From: Ga0074139 sp964515195
GTDB lineage: Bacteria > Bdellovibrionota > Bdellovibrionia > Bdellovibrionales > Bdellovibrionaceae
Direction: 5' to 3'
Length of the DNA: 49,016 nucleotides
NCBI GenBank assembly: GCA_964515195.1
Contig: CAZETK010000023.1
Span: forward strand, 1-49,016
How positions within the stretch are numbered: the stretch's first letter is position 1; every line of letters starts with the position of its first letter. The notes beneath the pieces are model-generated. The model ran no database searches. It was not told where the DNA came from and saw nothing but the letters and a program-made list of their open reading frames with translations. This document shows, piece by piece, positions 33,122-42,204 of the stretch. Made by a program: the position numbers and the translations under genes.

Positions 33122-33718
33122 ATGAAATTTCAATTGTTAGCAGCAGCTATTCTCAGCCTATTTTTTTTATCGGCTTGTGGACCGAAAGCTTTCGTGAAAG
33201 GAAGCTATGATGATGTCGAAAAAGAAAACCTTTTAACAGACAAGTGGTCAGAAACGGATATGCAAAATGCAGTTCGCACACTTGTTACAAGCCTTGTTCA
33301 GCATCCTGTCATAAAAGAAGCGAAAACTCGTCCAGTTGTGATGGTGACAAATCTTCAAAACAAAACTACCGAGCATATCGACACTCAAAGTGTTATGGAT
33401 ATGGTTCGCGTGGAACTTATGAAAACAGGACGGGTGGCTTTTATTGATAAAGAAGCCCGGGCAGATATCTCGGAAGAGTACAACTATCAAAATTCCGGAA
33501 TGGTCTCTGACTCCACCAAAAAAGGCCCCGGCGGCCAAGTGGGATCCGACTTTATTATCAACGGACGCTTGGACTCCATTGTTCAAGAGGTGGGAAAAGA
33601 TAAATCCGTTTACTATAAAATCACGCTTAACCTGACCAACTTGAAAACCAGTGTTATTGATTGGACAGATCACAAGCAAATTCGGAAAGTTTACCGCAAG
33701 CGCACAATCGGACTCTAA
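33122..33718 (+). CDS. lpoB: LpoB-type activator of penicillin-binding protein
   Basis: 198 residues. The signal peptide ends in the lipobox FFLSACGPK, so it is a predicted outer-membrane lipoprotein. The domain matches LpoB: TRPVVMVTNLQNKTTEHIDTQSVMDMVRVELMKTGRVAFIDKEARADI, GSDFIINGRLDSIVQEVGKDKSVYYKITLNLTNLKT, WTDHKQIRKVYRKR. In enterobacteria LpoB reaches through the wall to activate the bifunctional synthase PBP1b. The next gene codes for the COG3014-like TPR lipoprotein, 6 bp away, an association seen in other bacteria. Confidence 0.92.
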   Translation: MKFQLLAAAILSLFFLSACGPKAFVKGSYDDVEKENLLTDKWSETDMQNAVRTLVTSLVQHPVIKEAKTRPVVMVTNLQNKTTEHIDTQSVMDMVRVELMKTGRVAFIDKEARADISEEYNYQNSGMVSDSTKKGPGGQVGSDFIINGRLDSIVQEVGKDKSVYYKITLNLTNLKTSVIDWTDHKQIRKVYRKRTIGL

Positions 33719-33724
33719 TCTTAA

Positions 33725-34993
33725 ATGAAGACTCCTTTCGTAAGACTTAAGAGTCCCTTAAGTCTTCTACTTGTCGCTTTATTGTCTTTCAATTTCCTGA
33801 TAGGTTGCGCCACCTATCAGGATCATGTTTCTAAGGCTCGCAATAATTTGAGAGATGGGAATATAGAGGCGGCGCTTGAAGATCTTAAAATGAAGGCTGA
33901 CAAAAAAAGCGATGATCAGCTGGTCTTCCTTTTAGATTATGCCACAGCCTTGCAGTATGCGGGCCGTACCGACGAGAGTATCCAATATTTTTTGAAAGCC
34001 GAGCAGCTGGCCGAAGAGATGGATTATCACTCCGTTAGCCGCGTAACAGGGTCCATGCTTTTTAACGAAGAAATGGTTCAATATAAAGGGGATACTTTCG
34101 AGAAGGTTTTTATCAATGCCTTTTTAGCGCTGAATTTCCTAAAGAAGAATGATCTCGATAGCGCTATGGTTGAAGTTCGCAAGATGAATCAAAAATTCAA
34201 TAAATATCAAATGGAAGCGAAGAAGGCTTTCGAGGCCAACCCTTTCTCTCGGTATTTAGCCGCCATGATTTACGAGGCCGATCAAAAGTGGGATGACGCC
34301 TACATTGCCTATAATGAGACCTATAAATTGGATCCCGATATTCCGCGCTTGAAATCAGACCTGATCCGATCGTCTTATTTTGCAAGACGTCCAGATGAAT
34401 ACAAAAAATGGCGCAAAAAGTATCCTGAAGTGGAGTTCAATCCTCAGGACTTTAACCTTAAAAAAGAGGGGCGTCTGACGGTGATTTATCTGCAGGGTTG
34501 GGGGCCGAGAAAACGGCCAGATCCCCAAGCTCCCTTGATGCCCATGCTCGTGGGAGTTACCAATGAGACCCAAAGCGGAAAATTGATGGTGAATGGTAAG
34601 GCTATGGCCACGACAGAACTTGTTTACAACACACAGGAAGCTGCCATTAAGACTCTTATGGCGGACCGTCCGGCCCTAATTGCCCGTCGCGTAGCGGCTC
34701 GAGTAGCGCGAGAAGCGGCGGCCCGCGCAGCTGGTCGTGATGACAATACGGGTGCAGCGGCAACCATTGCTTTTCTTGCGATGCAAGTGACAGAGCGCGC
34801 GGACTTGAGGCAATGGTCATTTTTACCGGCCTCCGTGCAGGTGGCCCAAATTTCAATTCCGCCCGGAGAATATGACGTAGCCATATTGGGAATGAGTTGG
34901 GGACAAAACCCCAGCGGAGAACGCTCTGAATCTATGAAGGTGACCATTAAGCCAGGAACGACTCAATTTTTGATTTGGAGATCGGTCAAATAA
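33725..34993 (+). CDS. TPR lipoprotein of the COG3014 type
   Basis: 422 residues, co-transcribed with lpoB. The signal peptide with lipobox FLIGCATYQ is followed by TPR-like helices: ARNNLRDGNIEAALEDLKMKADKK, FLLDYATALQYAGRTDESIQYFLKAEQLAEEM, NAFLALNFLKKNDLDSAMVEVRKMNQK and YEADQKWDDAYIAYNETYKLDP. The C-terminal half has EGRLTVIYLQGWGPRKRPDP, an Ala/Arg-rich helix (RRVAARVAREAAARAAGRDD) and a beta region with LRQWSFLPASVQVAQISIPPGEYDV. Probably helps LpoB or penicillin-binding proteins at the envelope; this is from neighbourhood only. Confidence 0.83.
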   Translation: MKTPFVRLKSPLSLLLVALLSFNFLIGCATYQDHVSKARNNLRDGNIEAALEDLKMKADKKSDDQLVFLLDYATALQYAGRTDESIQYFLKAEQLAEEMDYHSVSRVTGSMLFNEEMVQYKGDTFEKVFINAFLALNFLKKNDLDSAMVEVRKMNQKFNKYQMEAKKAFEANPFSRYLAAMIYEADQKWDDAYIAYNETYKLDPDIPRLKSDLIRSSYFARRPDEYKKWRKKYPEVEFNPQDFNLKKEGRLTVIYLQGWGPRKRPDPQAPLMPMLVGVTNETQSGKLMVNGKAMATTELVYNTQEAAIKTLMADRPALIARRVAARVAREAAARAAGRDDNTGAAATIAFLAMQVTERADLRQWSFLPASVQVAQISIPPGEYDVAILGMSWGQNPSGERSESMKVTIKPGTTQFLIWRSVK

Positions 34994-35021
34994 AAAGGGC
35001 TGATTTTCATCAGCCCTTTTT
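34992..35021. terminator. Bidirectional intrinsic terminator between the TPR gene and phaR
   Basis: A perfect 13-bp stem, AAAAAGGGCTGAT (34992-35004) with ATCAGCCCTTTTT (35009-35021), and a TTTC loop. A T-run follows on either strand. It lies between the two convergent stop codons and should end transcription from both sides. Confidence 0.93.
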
Positions 35022-35027
35022 ATTTCT

Positions 35028-35600
35028 TTATTTAGGCAATGTCGAACTGTTCAAATTCTGATTGCTGCCTGGAAGAGTTGGGGTCTCCTCCTCGGCTTGC
35101 TGACCAGGGAGAACAGTCGCTTTTTCAGCCGCAGCTTTCACAGTCGAATCTGTATTGTAGCGAGTGGCTGCTGTTACCACGCGGTTTTCCAAGTTAGCTC
35201 GGACATCATCACTGGTCGCTTTCTCAATTTGAGCTTGAGCTTGCTTCGTCATGTAGTCCTGAGGAAACGCGCCCAATTTTGCCAAGTAGCTGGAGATGCT
35301 GCCGTTGCCATTTTGGATAATTTCACGAAGCGTGAAAAGAGTAGCATACTGAGATGCTTTCTTTTCAGATTCGAAAATAATCTGAGTCAAAGTCGCCGCA
35401 GTGATGTCGTTCTTAGACTTATTATCGATCACCATGACTTCTTCGTTGGAGCGAATCATTTTAGCTATATCGTCAAGTGTCACATAACAGCTTTGCTGGG
35501 TGTCGTAGAGCTTGCGATTTTGATACCGCTTAATGATTTTGACTTTGGAATTTGGTTTCACAGTCATGGAATCATTTTGGTTGATCAAGTTGCCTCCCAT
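35028..35600 (-). CDS. phaR: PhaR-type polyhydroxyalkanoate regulator
   Basis: 190 residues. The N-terminal DNA-binding domain VKIIKRYQNRKLYDTQQSCYVTLDDIAKMIRSNEEVMVIDNKSKNDITAATLTQIIFE is the PHB_acc_N signature. The C-terminal part is helical (REIIQNGNGSISSYLAKLGAFPQDYMTKQAQAQI) and ends in a Pro/Thr/Ser-rich tail. In PHA-storing bacteria PhaR represses phasin and synthase genes and senses polymer granules; no pha genes are near, so targets are elsewhere. The start is uncertain: ATG 35600, TTG 35588 (closely preceded by GGGAGG) or ATG 35567. A dyad lies just upstream. Confidence 0.9.
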   Translation of the reverse strand: MGGNLINQNDSMTVKPNSKVKIIKRYQNRKLYDTQQSCYVTLDDIAKMIRSNEEVMVIDNKSKNDITAATLTQIIFESEKKASQYATLFTLREIIQNGNGSISSYLAKLGAFPQDYMTKQAQAQIEKATSDDVRANLENRVVTAATRYNTDSTVKAAAEKATVLPGQQAEEETPTLPGSNQNLNSSTLPK

Positions 35601-35608
35601 CTTGAACC

Positions 35609-35646
35609 GAATCTCGAGAATTATTTTTGTTTCGGGCCCGAGATTC
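35609..35646. promoter_or_regulatory. Inverted repeat upstream of phaR, candidate operator
   Basis: GAATCTCG (35609-35616) is the exact reverse complement of CGAGATTC (35639-35646), with 22 bp between, immediately before the phaR start. It could be an autoregulatory site or a leader hairpin. Upstream on the minus strand there is a TTGACA near 35715, but its -10 partner is weak. Confidence 0.35.
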
Positions 35647-35858
35647 TCTTTAGTTTTGGAGGATTTCCCCCCACCCTTTTCAATTGCGGCAAGTTAGCTC
35701 CGGGCGCCACACATTGTCAAGTTGACGTACAGTTCGGTAAAAAATGCAGCGCGTTAAAGCGTTCCTTGCCACATAAGATTGTTTTTCGCCAAAAGTCTTA
35801 AGTTGCCTTCGCAAAGATCCGAAAACAGATACGAGGTCGCTGATTTGAGGTCAGATCT

Positions 35859-36260
35859 ATGGAAAAGAATAAATTTCAATATCTTAGGGCATTCTCGGCT
35901 ATCGTGGTGTTGTCTTTTGTGGGCTCATTGGCCTTAACCGTTCTTGCTCCAGTTGTGACGCATAACGACGAAAGTGCCAGTCTTCAAACCCATGAAAGAG
36001 CCAAAACATTGGGTAAAACAATTTCTCAAAAATTTACCCAACCTTTGTCGAAGACTGACGGTCGAATGCCTGCCTCTAGTGAGCTGCCCGAGCCAGAAGG
36101 TTTTATTGGTGTGGATGAGCAAGGTCAGCCCTATCACTACAGCGTTCTGCAAACGGATGCGGGTGTAGCCCGAGTCGTTATTCGATCCGGGGGGCCAAAA
36201 GGCCAGATCCAGTATGTCGAAGAAGGTGGTCAAGAAGCGCCATTACCCGAAGAGCCATAA
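35859..36260 (+). CDS. Small single-pass membrane protein, unknown function
   Basis: 133 residues, not recognised. An N-terminal hydrophobic segment (residues 9-33, LRAFSAIVVLSFVGSLALTVLAPVV) could be an anchor or signal peptide. The rest is polar: a Ser/Glu/Lys-rich stretch, then GFIGVDEQGQPYHYSVLQTDAGVARVVIRSGGPKGQIQYVEEGG, a short beta-rich region, and a Pro/Glu-rich end. It stands alone between phaR (divergent) and the TPR lipoprotein gene. Confidence 0.62.
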   Translation: MEKNKFQYLRAFSAIVVLSFVGSLALTVLAPVVTHNDESASLQTHERAKTLGKTISQKFTQPLSKTDGRMPASSELPEPEGFIGVDEQGQPYHYSVLQTDAGVARVVIRSGGPKGQIQYVEEGGQEAPLPEEP

Positions 36261-36361
36261 CTGCAATCGCCACTTTTAGAGACCATTAGGAATTTTTTGT
36301 CATCACTTCAAGTTACGGGACGCCAGCGCCGATAAGTTATCAAAGGGCTTAGGGTGTGTGT

Positions 36362-38161
36362 ATGTCTCAATTTAAGACTCGAATTATGGTGATCACAGGA
36401 TCGTTATTTTTCATTTCCTGTGCATCCCTTTCCCCTTCGAAGAAGGACGTGGAGCGAACTCCAGCCTCCATCAAAGCCCCTGTTTTGACTTTGACGGAAG
36501 AGCAGAAAATGGATCCCCTCTATCTTCAGACTCAAGCTGACTACAATTACTCTTTGGGAGAAGCTTACTCTTTAGATGGGTCATCACAAAAAGCTATTGA
36601 GTATTTTAAGAGCACCTTAGTCTATGATCCGAACGCCACAGGTGTAAAACTCCGGTTGGCAACTGAATATGTTCGTTCGGGGCAGGTCAGCGAAGCTCTC
36701 GAGATCACGCAGAAAGTGGTTCAACAAGAGCCAGAAAATGAACGCGGCCGGATGTTATTGGCGGCGTTATATTCGTCAATGCGCCTTTACCCTAAGGCGA
36801 TTGAGCAGTATGCGGCCGTACTAGCCAAAAACTCTCAAAATTCAGAAGCGTCTCTTTATCTAGGGGCTCTTTATGCAGAAATCGAGCAGTACGATAAGGC
36901 TATTAAAATTTTTGAAAAGCTTCTCCAGGCTGGAGACGAAGAGCAACTGCACAATGTCCATTATTACCTGGCCAGAGTTCATATCGAAAAAAAGAGCGCC
37001 ACTTCGATGAAGAAGGCGGAATATCATTTAAAAAAATCAATTGAGGCAAAGCCCGGATTTCTTGAAGCCCTTTTGACGTTGGGAGCCTACTACAGTTCTC
37101 GCGACCAAGATCAAAAAGCAGTGAAACTTTACGAGGACTATCAAAAAAAGCACGGTCCTTCAGCAAGACTGGCTGAAATACTAGCGCAAACGTACCTTGA
37201 AAAAGAAGATTTCGAAACTGCATATTCACAATACGAAATTCTAAAAAGTCAGGGCGAAGAACGGCTCAAAGTTAAAATGAAAATGGCATTGATCCTTGCT
37301 GAAAAGAAAATTTATGATAAATCCATCGAAAAATTGAAAGAAGTCTTGAAGGAAGTGCCGGAATCGGACCGCGCTCGCTTTTACCTTGCGGCCATCTATG
37401 AACAAACAAAACAAGTCGACCCCGCGGTCCGAGAATATGAACGAGTTCCCGCTGAAAGCAGTTATTACAATGAGGCCGTGGTCCAAGGCGCTTACCTGTT
37501 GAAAAACCATGATCGACTTTCAGAAGCGATCAAGTACATGGAAAAAGCTTTAAAGAAAAAACAGGATGAGCCAGCTTTCTACTCTCTTTATGCTTCATTT
37601 CTGAATGAGGCCAAAGACCCTCAAAAAGCAGCTACTATTCTCCAAAGTGCCAGTAAAAAATTTCCGCAAAATACCCAAGTGCTTTTCTTCTTGGGAACTA
37701 TTTATGACTCTCTAGGCGAGAAGGATCGTGTGATTGACACTATGAAAAGTGTTATCGAGATAGACCCCAAGCACGCTCAGGCTCTAAATTACGTCGCCTA
37801 TACGTGGGCTGAAGCCAATATCAATTTATCCGAGGCGGAAACTTATGCGCGTAAGGCGCTTCAATTGGAGCCCCATGATGGTTATATTCTAGATACGCTG
37901 GGCTGGGTTTTATATAAGCAGGGAAATCTAGTCGAGGCTGTGAAGTATTTAGAAGCGGCTTACAAGATCGCGCCGCACGTGTCGGTTATCGCAGAACATC
38001 TGGGTGACATTTATGTTCGTCAGGCTCTCGTCGAGAAAGCGAAAAAAATGTACCACCACGCTCTCGAAGTTGAAACGGAAGAAGATAAGGCCGATAAAAT
38101 CAAAGTAAAAATCACCTCTATTGAAGTGAACAGTGACCGAAGCCCCGCTTCAGCCCCATAA
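36362..38161 (+). CDS. Large TPR-repeat lipoprotein
   Basis: 599 residues from ATG 36362, preceded by AGGG; the frame also opens at GTG 36356. The lipobox FFISCASL indicates lipidation at about residue 20. From about residue 55 on, the protein is built of about a dozen TPR units, for instance NYSLGEAYSLDGSSQKAIEYFKSTLVYDP, ALYSSMRLYPKAIEQYAAVLAKNSQN, ALYAEIEQYDKAIKIFEKLL and TLGWVLYKQGNLVEAVKYLEAAYKIAP. TPR solenoids bind protein partners, so it is probably an outer-membrane scaffold. The next gene codes for a LolB-like lipoprotein, an arrangement met in other proteobacteria. Confidence 0.88.
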   Translation: MSQFKTRIMVITGSLFFISCASLSPSKKDVERTPASIKAPVLTLTEEQKMDPLYLQTQADYNYSLGEAYSLDGSSQKAIEYFKSTLVYDPNATGVKLRLATEYVRSGQVSEALEITQKVVQQEPENERGRMLLAALYSSMRLYPKAIEQYAAVLAKNSQNSEASLYLGALYAEIEQYDKAIKIFEKLLQAGDEEQLHNVHYYLARVHIEKKSATSMKKAEYHLKKSIEAKPGFLEALLTLGAYYSSRDQDQKAVKLYEDYQKKHGPSARLAEILAQTYLEKEDFETAYSQYEILKSQGEERLKVKMKMALILAEKKIYDKSIEKLKEVLKEVPESDRARFYLAAIYEQTKQVDPAVREYERVPAESSYYNEAVVQGAYLLKNHDRLSEAIKYMEKALKKKQDEPAFYSLYASFLNEAKDPQKAATILQSASKKFPQNTQVLFFLGTIYDSLGEKDRVIDTMKSVIEIDPKHAQALNYVAYTWAEANINLSEAETYARKALQLEPHDGYILDTLGWVLYKQGNLVEAVKYLEAAYKIAPHVSVIAEHLGDIYVRQALVEKAKKMYHHALEVETEEDKADKIKVKITSIEVNSDRSPASAP

Positions 38162-38254
38162 GGAGCGGCCACTTTAAAGATTTCACAAAAACGCAATGTC
38201 GAACCCGCATATCGTTTGCGTGGCCCATCCGCATCCATTATATTTAGTACCAAT

Positions 38255-38863
38255 ATGATTAAAGCGACTCTGATTTTTCTAGGTTTACTAGGGCTAGTGA
38301 ATTGTGCTCAAAAATCCGTTCAACCTTCGCCTGAACACATGGTTCAGAGATTTGATTCCCAGCTTTACTTTTTAGATAAACAGAAAAACAAATCTCACCA
38401 GATGCGCGTTGAAGTGGTGGCTCTTCGCAATCAAAAAATGCGGTTAGACGCCAAGGTGACATTGGGACTTCATGTGGCAAGTGCCTTAATGACCCGCGAG
38501 CGGGTCCAGGTTGCGCTTCATTCGGAAAAGAAGTATTATGAAGGCCTTCCTTCTACAAAGGCCATGGAAAGATCTATTGGTCTTCCCCTTCACCCTTTGC
38601 TTTTTCATGCGATGGTTTACCGGCAAGGGTTAAAAGGCCAAGGGTGGAACTGCGCTGTTCACGCCAGTAAACTTCAAAAGTGCGAACAGGCCCGCTCGGG
38701 ATTGGAAATTTCCTGGGAGGATCAAGATGGCGCGACTATGGTGGTTGCAGAGTCGAGATCTTTTCAGCTTCAATGGCGGATCTTCCGTCCCGAGAGTGTT
38801 GAAGAGAGAGCAAACTATTTTGAGTTGAAAGTGCCAGAATCCTATAAAAAGCTGAGCTTATAG
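38255..38863 (+). CDS. Lipoprotein, LolB/DUF4292-like
   Basis: 202 residues from ATG 38255; the frame also opens at TTG 38216, which would put 13 residues before the signal peptide. The lipobox GLVNCAQ follows a short hydrophobic segment. The rest is beta-strand-rich (HMVQRFDSQLYFLDKQKNKSHQMRVEVVALRNQKMRLDAKVTLGLHVASALM, ERVQVALHSEKKYYEGLP, AMERSIGLPLHPLLFHAMV), in the manner of LolA/LolB-fold proteins that carry lipoproteins in the periplasm. Similarity is by pattern only. It may act with the preceding TPR lipoprotein. Confidence 0.62.
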   Translation: MIKATLIFLGLLGLVNCAQKSVQPSPEHMVQRFDSQLYFLDKQKNKSHQMRVEVVALRNQKMRLDAKVTLGLHVASALMTRERVQVALHSEKKYYEGLPSTKAMERSIGLPLHPLLFHAMVYRQGLKGQGWNCAVHASKLQKCEQARSGLEISWEDQDGATMVVAESRSFQLQWRIFRPESVEERANYFELKVPESYKKLSL

Positions 38864-39025
38864 TTCGGATAACATTAGATATTAGTCCAGATCGAAAAAA
38901 ACCAGACCTGGTCGATTTTACCTTCTAACCGACTCGCCTTAGGGCATAATCTAAGTAAGAGGGGTATTAGACCCGGTTAAATTATCTGAGGGATCAGATA
39001 TTAACGACTGCACAAGGAGTGTTCC

Positions 39026-41098
39026 ATGTCCTCAATGAATTTTAGATCACTAATCCAACAATATCAGGATAAATCGAACCTTCATATGTTGCACTGGTCC
39101 GGTACTTTTGATGAGTACTTAGATTTGGTTAAGAAAAATCCACGAATAACGAGAAACTCATTTCAGCGCATGTATGACATGATCGTGGAGGCCGGCACTG
39201 AAGAGTACATCGATTTCAAAAAGCCTGTTGTGCGGTATAAATTCTTTGATGATGCCGTGAACAACGGAAAAGACGCGGTCTTCGGACTGGATGTCCCCTT
39301 GATGAAACTAGTAAATGTTTTGAAGGCCGCCGCGCTTGGATATGGAACCGAAAAGCGTGTGATTCTGCTTCACGGTCCTGTCGGCAGCGCAAAGTCCACA
39401 ATCTGTCGGATGTTGAAAAAGGGCTTGGAAGCTTACTCGAAATCCGAAGAGGGAGCCCTCTACACTTTCGAATGGATTGATGAAAAAGAAGAATTAGGCG
39501 GGCTTCTTGGTAAAGAAAATACGGTCTTTCCTTCGCCGATGCACGAAGAGCCCTTGCTGCTGGTTCCTGACGAGATGCGCTCGCAAATCTGTGAAGAAAT
39601 CAACCGAGGCCAACAGGGAGATTACCGAGTCAAGATTGAGGGAGAGCTTTCACCTCCGTCGCGATTTATTTTTCGTCAATTAATGGACCGATATAATGGC
39701 GATCTGGCGAAAGTGTTTTCACACGTCCGAGTTCGTCGCTTGTTTTTAAGTGAGGCGGACAGGGTAGGAATCGGTACATTCCAACCCAAAGATGAAAAGA
39801 ATCAAGATTCCACTGAGCTGACTGGTGATATCAACTATCGTAAGATCGCGGAATATGGTTCAGATTCTGATCCGCGCGCGTTCAACTTTGATGGTGAATT
39901 CAATGTGGCCAATCGAGGTATGATTGAGTTCGTCGAGGTTCTGAAGTTGGATGTGGCCTTTTTGTACGATCTTTTAGGCGCTTCACAAGAACATCGTGTA
40001 AAGCCGAAGAAGTTTGCCCAGACTTACATTGATGAGGTTATTATTGGCCACACAAATGAGCCAGAATACCGACGACTTCAAGACAATGAATTCATGGAAG
40101 CTCTTCGCGATAGAACCGTGAAAATTGATATTCCTTATATCACTCGTTGGAAAGATGAGGTCCGAATTTACAAGAAGGATTTCAATTCGCAAAAGATGCG
40201 AGGAATTTCCATCGCGCCTCATACAATTGAAATGGCGGCGATGTGGGCGGTGATGACTAGATTGGAAAAACCCAAGAAGGCCAATCTCAATCGACTGCAA
40301 AAGCTTAAGCTTTACGATGGAAAAACTCTTCCCAACTATACAGAAGATAATGTTAAAGAGCTTCGCAAGGAAACAACTCGAGAGGGGCTTGAAGGAATTT
40401 CACCACGCTACATACAGGATAAACTTTCCAATTCGATTGTGAACGCTCAGCAGAACAATCGTGGATCTGTAAATCCATTCTTGATTTTGAACGAACTCGA
40501 AAGCGGATTAAAATCTCATTCCTTGATTTCTAACGAAGAATTAAAAGCGGATTATCGAGAACTATTGGGTGTCGTGAAGCAGGAGTATGAAGAGATTATT
40601 AAATCGGAAGTTCAACGCGCCATCAGTGCCGATGAAAGTGCGCTTCAACGGCTTTGTGCCAACTATATAGATAACATCAAGGCGTACACCCAGAAAGAAA
40701 AAGTAAAAAACCCCTTCACGGGCATGGATGAGGAGCCTGATGAGCGCCTTATGAGATCCATAGAAGAAAAAATGGAAGTTACCGACTCCCGTAAAGAAGA
40801 TGTCCGCCGTGAGATTATGAATTATATTGGCGCACTGGCCGTTGAGGGCAAAAAATTTAACTACAAAATGAACGAACGTTTGCATAAGGCCTTGGAGTTG
40901 AAGCTCTTTGAAGATCAAAAAGACAGCATTAAGCTGACTTCTTTAGTGAGTTCCGTTGTAGATAAGGACACGCAGGAAAAGATCGATATTGTCAAAACTC
41001 GACTGATCAAAGATTTCGGTTATGACGAAATTTCCGCTACGGACGTCCTTCACTACGTAGCGAGTATTTTTGCCAGGGGTGATCTGAAAAATAAGTAA
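39026..41098 (+). CDS. prkA: PrkA-type AAA protein (serine kinase/protease family)
   Basis: 690 residues, preceded by AAGGAG. The N-terminal AAA domain has RVILLHGPVGSAKSTICRML (Walker A, about residues 116-124) and LLVPDEMRSQICEEINRG. It continues with YRVKIEGELSPPSRFIFRQLMDRYNGD and FDGEFNVANRGMIEFVEVLKLD. The C-terminal part (LSNSIVNAQQNNRGSVNPFLILNELESGL) is the PrkA-specific domain. E. coli YeaG and B. subtilis PrkA act in starvation, nitrogen stress or sporulation, as kinase or ATP-dependent protease. Here it leads an operon with yeaH and spoVR, the usual conserved trio. Confidence 0.96.
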   Translation: MSSMNFRSLIQQYQDKSNLHMLHWSGTFDEYLDLVKKNPRITRNSFQRMYDMIVEAGTEEYIDFKKPVVRYKFFDDAVNNGKDAVFGLDVPLMKLVNVLKAAALGYGTEKRVILLHGPVGSAKSTICRMLKKGLEAYSKSEEGALYTFEWIDEKEELGGLLGKENTVFPSPMHEEPLLLVPDEMRSQICEEINRGQQGDYRVKIEGELSPPSRFIFRQLMDRYNGDLAKVFSHVRVRRLFLSEADRVGIGTFQPKDEKNQDSTELTGDINYRKIAEYGSDSDPRAFNFDGEFNVANRGMIEFVEVLKLDVAFLYDLLGASQEHRVKPKKFAQTYIDEVIIGHTNEPEYRRLQDNEFMEALRDRTVKIDIPYITRWKDEVRIYKKDFNSQKMRGISIAPHTIEMAAMWAVMTRLEKPKKANLNRLQKLKLYDGKTLPNYTEDNVKELRKETTREGLEGISPRYIQDKLSNSIVNAQQNNRGSVNPFLILNELESGLKSHSLISNEELKADYRELLGVVKQEYEEIIKSEVQRAISADESALQRLCANYIDNIKAYTQKEKVKNPFTGMDEEPDERLMRSIEEKMEVTDSRKEDVRREIMNYIGALAVEGKKFNYKMNERLHKALELKLFEDQKDSIKLTSLVSSVVDKDTQEKIDIVKTRLIKDFGYDEISATDVLHYVASIFARGDLKNK

Positions 41099-41106
41099 GA
41101 GGGGTT

Positions 41107-42201
41107 ATGTCAATCAGGGAAGACCAAAGCCGTTTTCGAGATATCGTCAAAGGGAAGGTGAAAGAAAACTTCCGGCGATTCGTGTCCCAGGGTGAAATGA
41201 TTGGGAAGCGCGAGAACGAGTATGTGAAAATTCCTATCCCTCAGATCGATATCCCGAACTTTCGCTATGGCCCCAAACAACAAGGTGGCGTAGGTCAAGG
41301 GCAAGGAGAAGCGGGACAAGATGCAGGGCAACCTGGCGATGGCCAGGGACAGGCTGGTGACACGCCTGGCGAGCATATATTAGAAGTGGAATTGTCCTTA
41401 GAAGAGTTAGCAGATCTTTTAGGAGAGCAACTGGAGCTACCTCGAATTATGCCCAAGGGAGCGAAGTCGCTGGAGTCTCTGAAAACGCGTTATTCTGGAA
41501 TCGCCCCAGTGGGGCCAGAAGGACTTCGTAATTTTAAACACTCCTATAAAAAGGCCCTGAAGCGGTATTTGAGCAGTGGCATCTATGATCCTAAGGAACC
41601 TCTAATTATTCCCATTCGTCCCGATTATCGCTACCGCTCTTTTAAGAAAGTGGTCCAGCCCCAAACTAAAGCCGTTGTGATTTACATGATGGACGTATCG
41701 GGCTCAATGGGGGACGAACAAAAAGAAATCGTTCGACTGGAAAGCTTTTGGATTAATACTTGGCTCAAGAAGCACTATCGAGGACTGGAAACCCGATTTG
41801 TCATTCACGATGCAGCCGCGAAAGAGGTGGACGAGGATACATTTTTTAGGACCAGTGAATCGGGAGGAACGTTGATCAGTTCCGCCTATAAGCTGGCTCA
41901 GCAAATTATCCAAGCCGACTATCCCCCTGCAGACTGGAATATTTATCCCTTCCATTTTTCAGATGGAGATAACTGGAGTGGTGAAGATACAAGGCTTTGC
42001 ATTCGTCTGCTCAGGGATTTCTTCATTCCGAATGTTAACGTTTTTTCTTATGGACAAGTTGAAAGTAAGTATGGAAGCGGCCAATTTCTGAAGGATCTAC
42101 AAAAAGAATTTGGTGGTGACGATCGTGTTACGCTTTCACAGATTGAATCCAAGGACAAGATTTTGGATTCCATTAAAGAATTTCTGGGAAAAGGAAAGTA
42201 G
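41107..42201 (+). CDS. yeaH: DUF444/YeaH family protein with a VWA-like domain
   Basis: 364 residues, 8 bp after prkA. It begins REDQSRFRDIVKGKVKENFRRFVSQGEMIG. A Gly/Gln-rich flexible segment sits at about residues 58-95. The family core includes SGIYDPKEPLIIPIRPDYRYRSF, VVIYMMDVSGSMGDEQKEIVR (a D-x-S-x-S metal-ion site of VWA type), SGGTLISSAYKLAQQI and PFHFSDGDNWSGEDTR. It is always found with PrkA and SpoVR and is thought to work with them; its biochemical action is unknown. Confidence 0.95.
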   Translation: MSIREDQSRFRDIVKGKVKENFRRFVSQGEMIGKRENEYVKIPIPQIDIPNFRYGPKQQGGVGQGQGEAGQDAGQPGDGQGQAGDTPGEHILEVELSLEELADLLGEQLELPRIMPKGAKSLESLKTRYSGIAPVGPEGLRNFKHSYKKALKRYLSSGIYDPKEPLIIPIRPDYRYRSFKKVVQPQTKAVVIYMMDVSGSMGDEQKEIVRLESFWINTWLKKHYRGLETRFVIHDAAAKEVDEDTFFRTSESGGTLISSAYKLAQQIIQADYPPADWNIYPFHFSDGDNWSGEDTRLCIRLLRDFFIPNVNVFSYGQVESKYGSGQFLKDLQKEFGGDDRVTLSQIESKDKILDSIKEFLGKGK

Positions 42202-42204
42202 GAG

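Noticed and set aside
38890..38925. Terminator after the LolB-like gene (ACCAGACCTGGT with A and T tracts)
   Set aside because: The stem is only 4-5 bp with a tiny loop, too weak to call.
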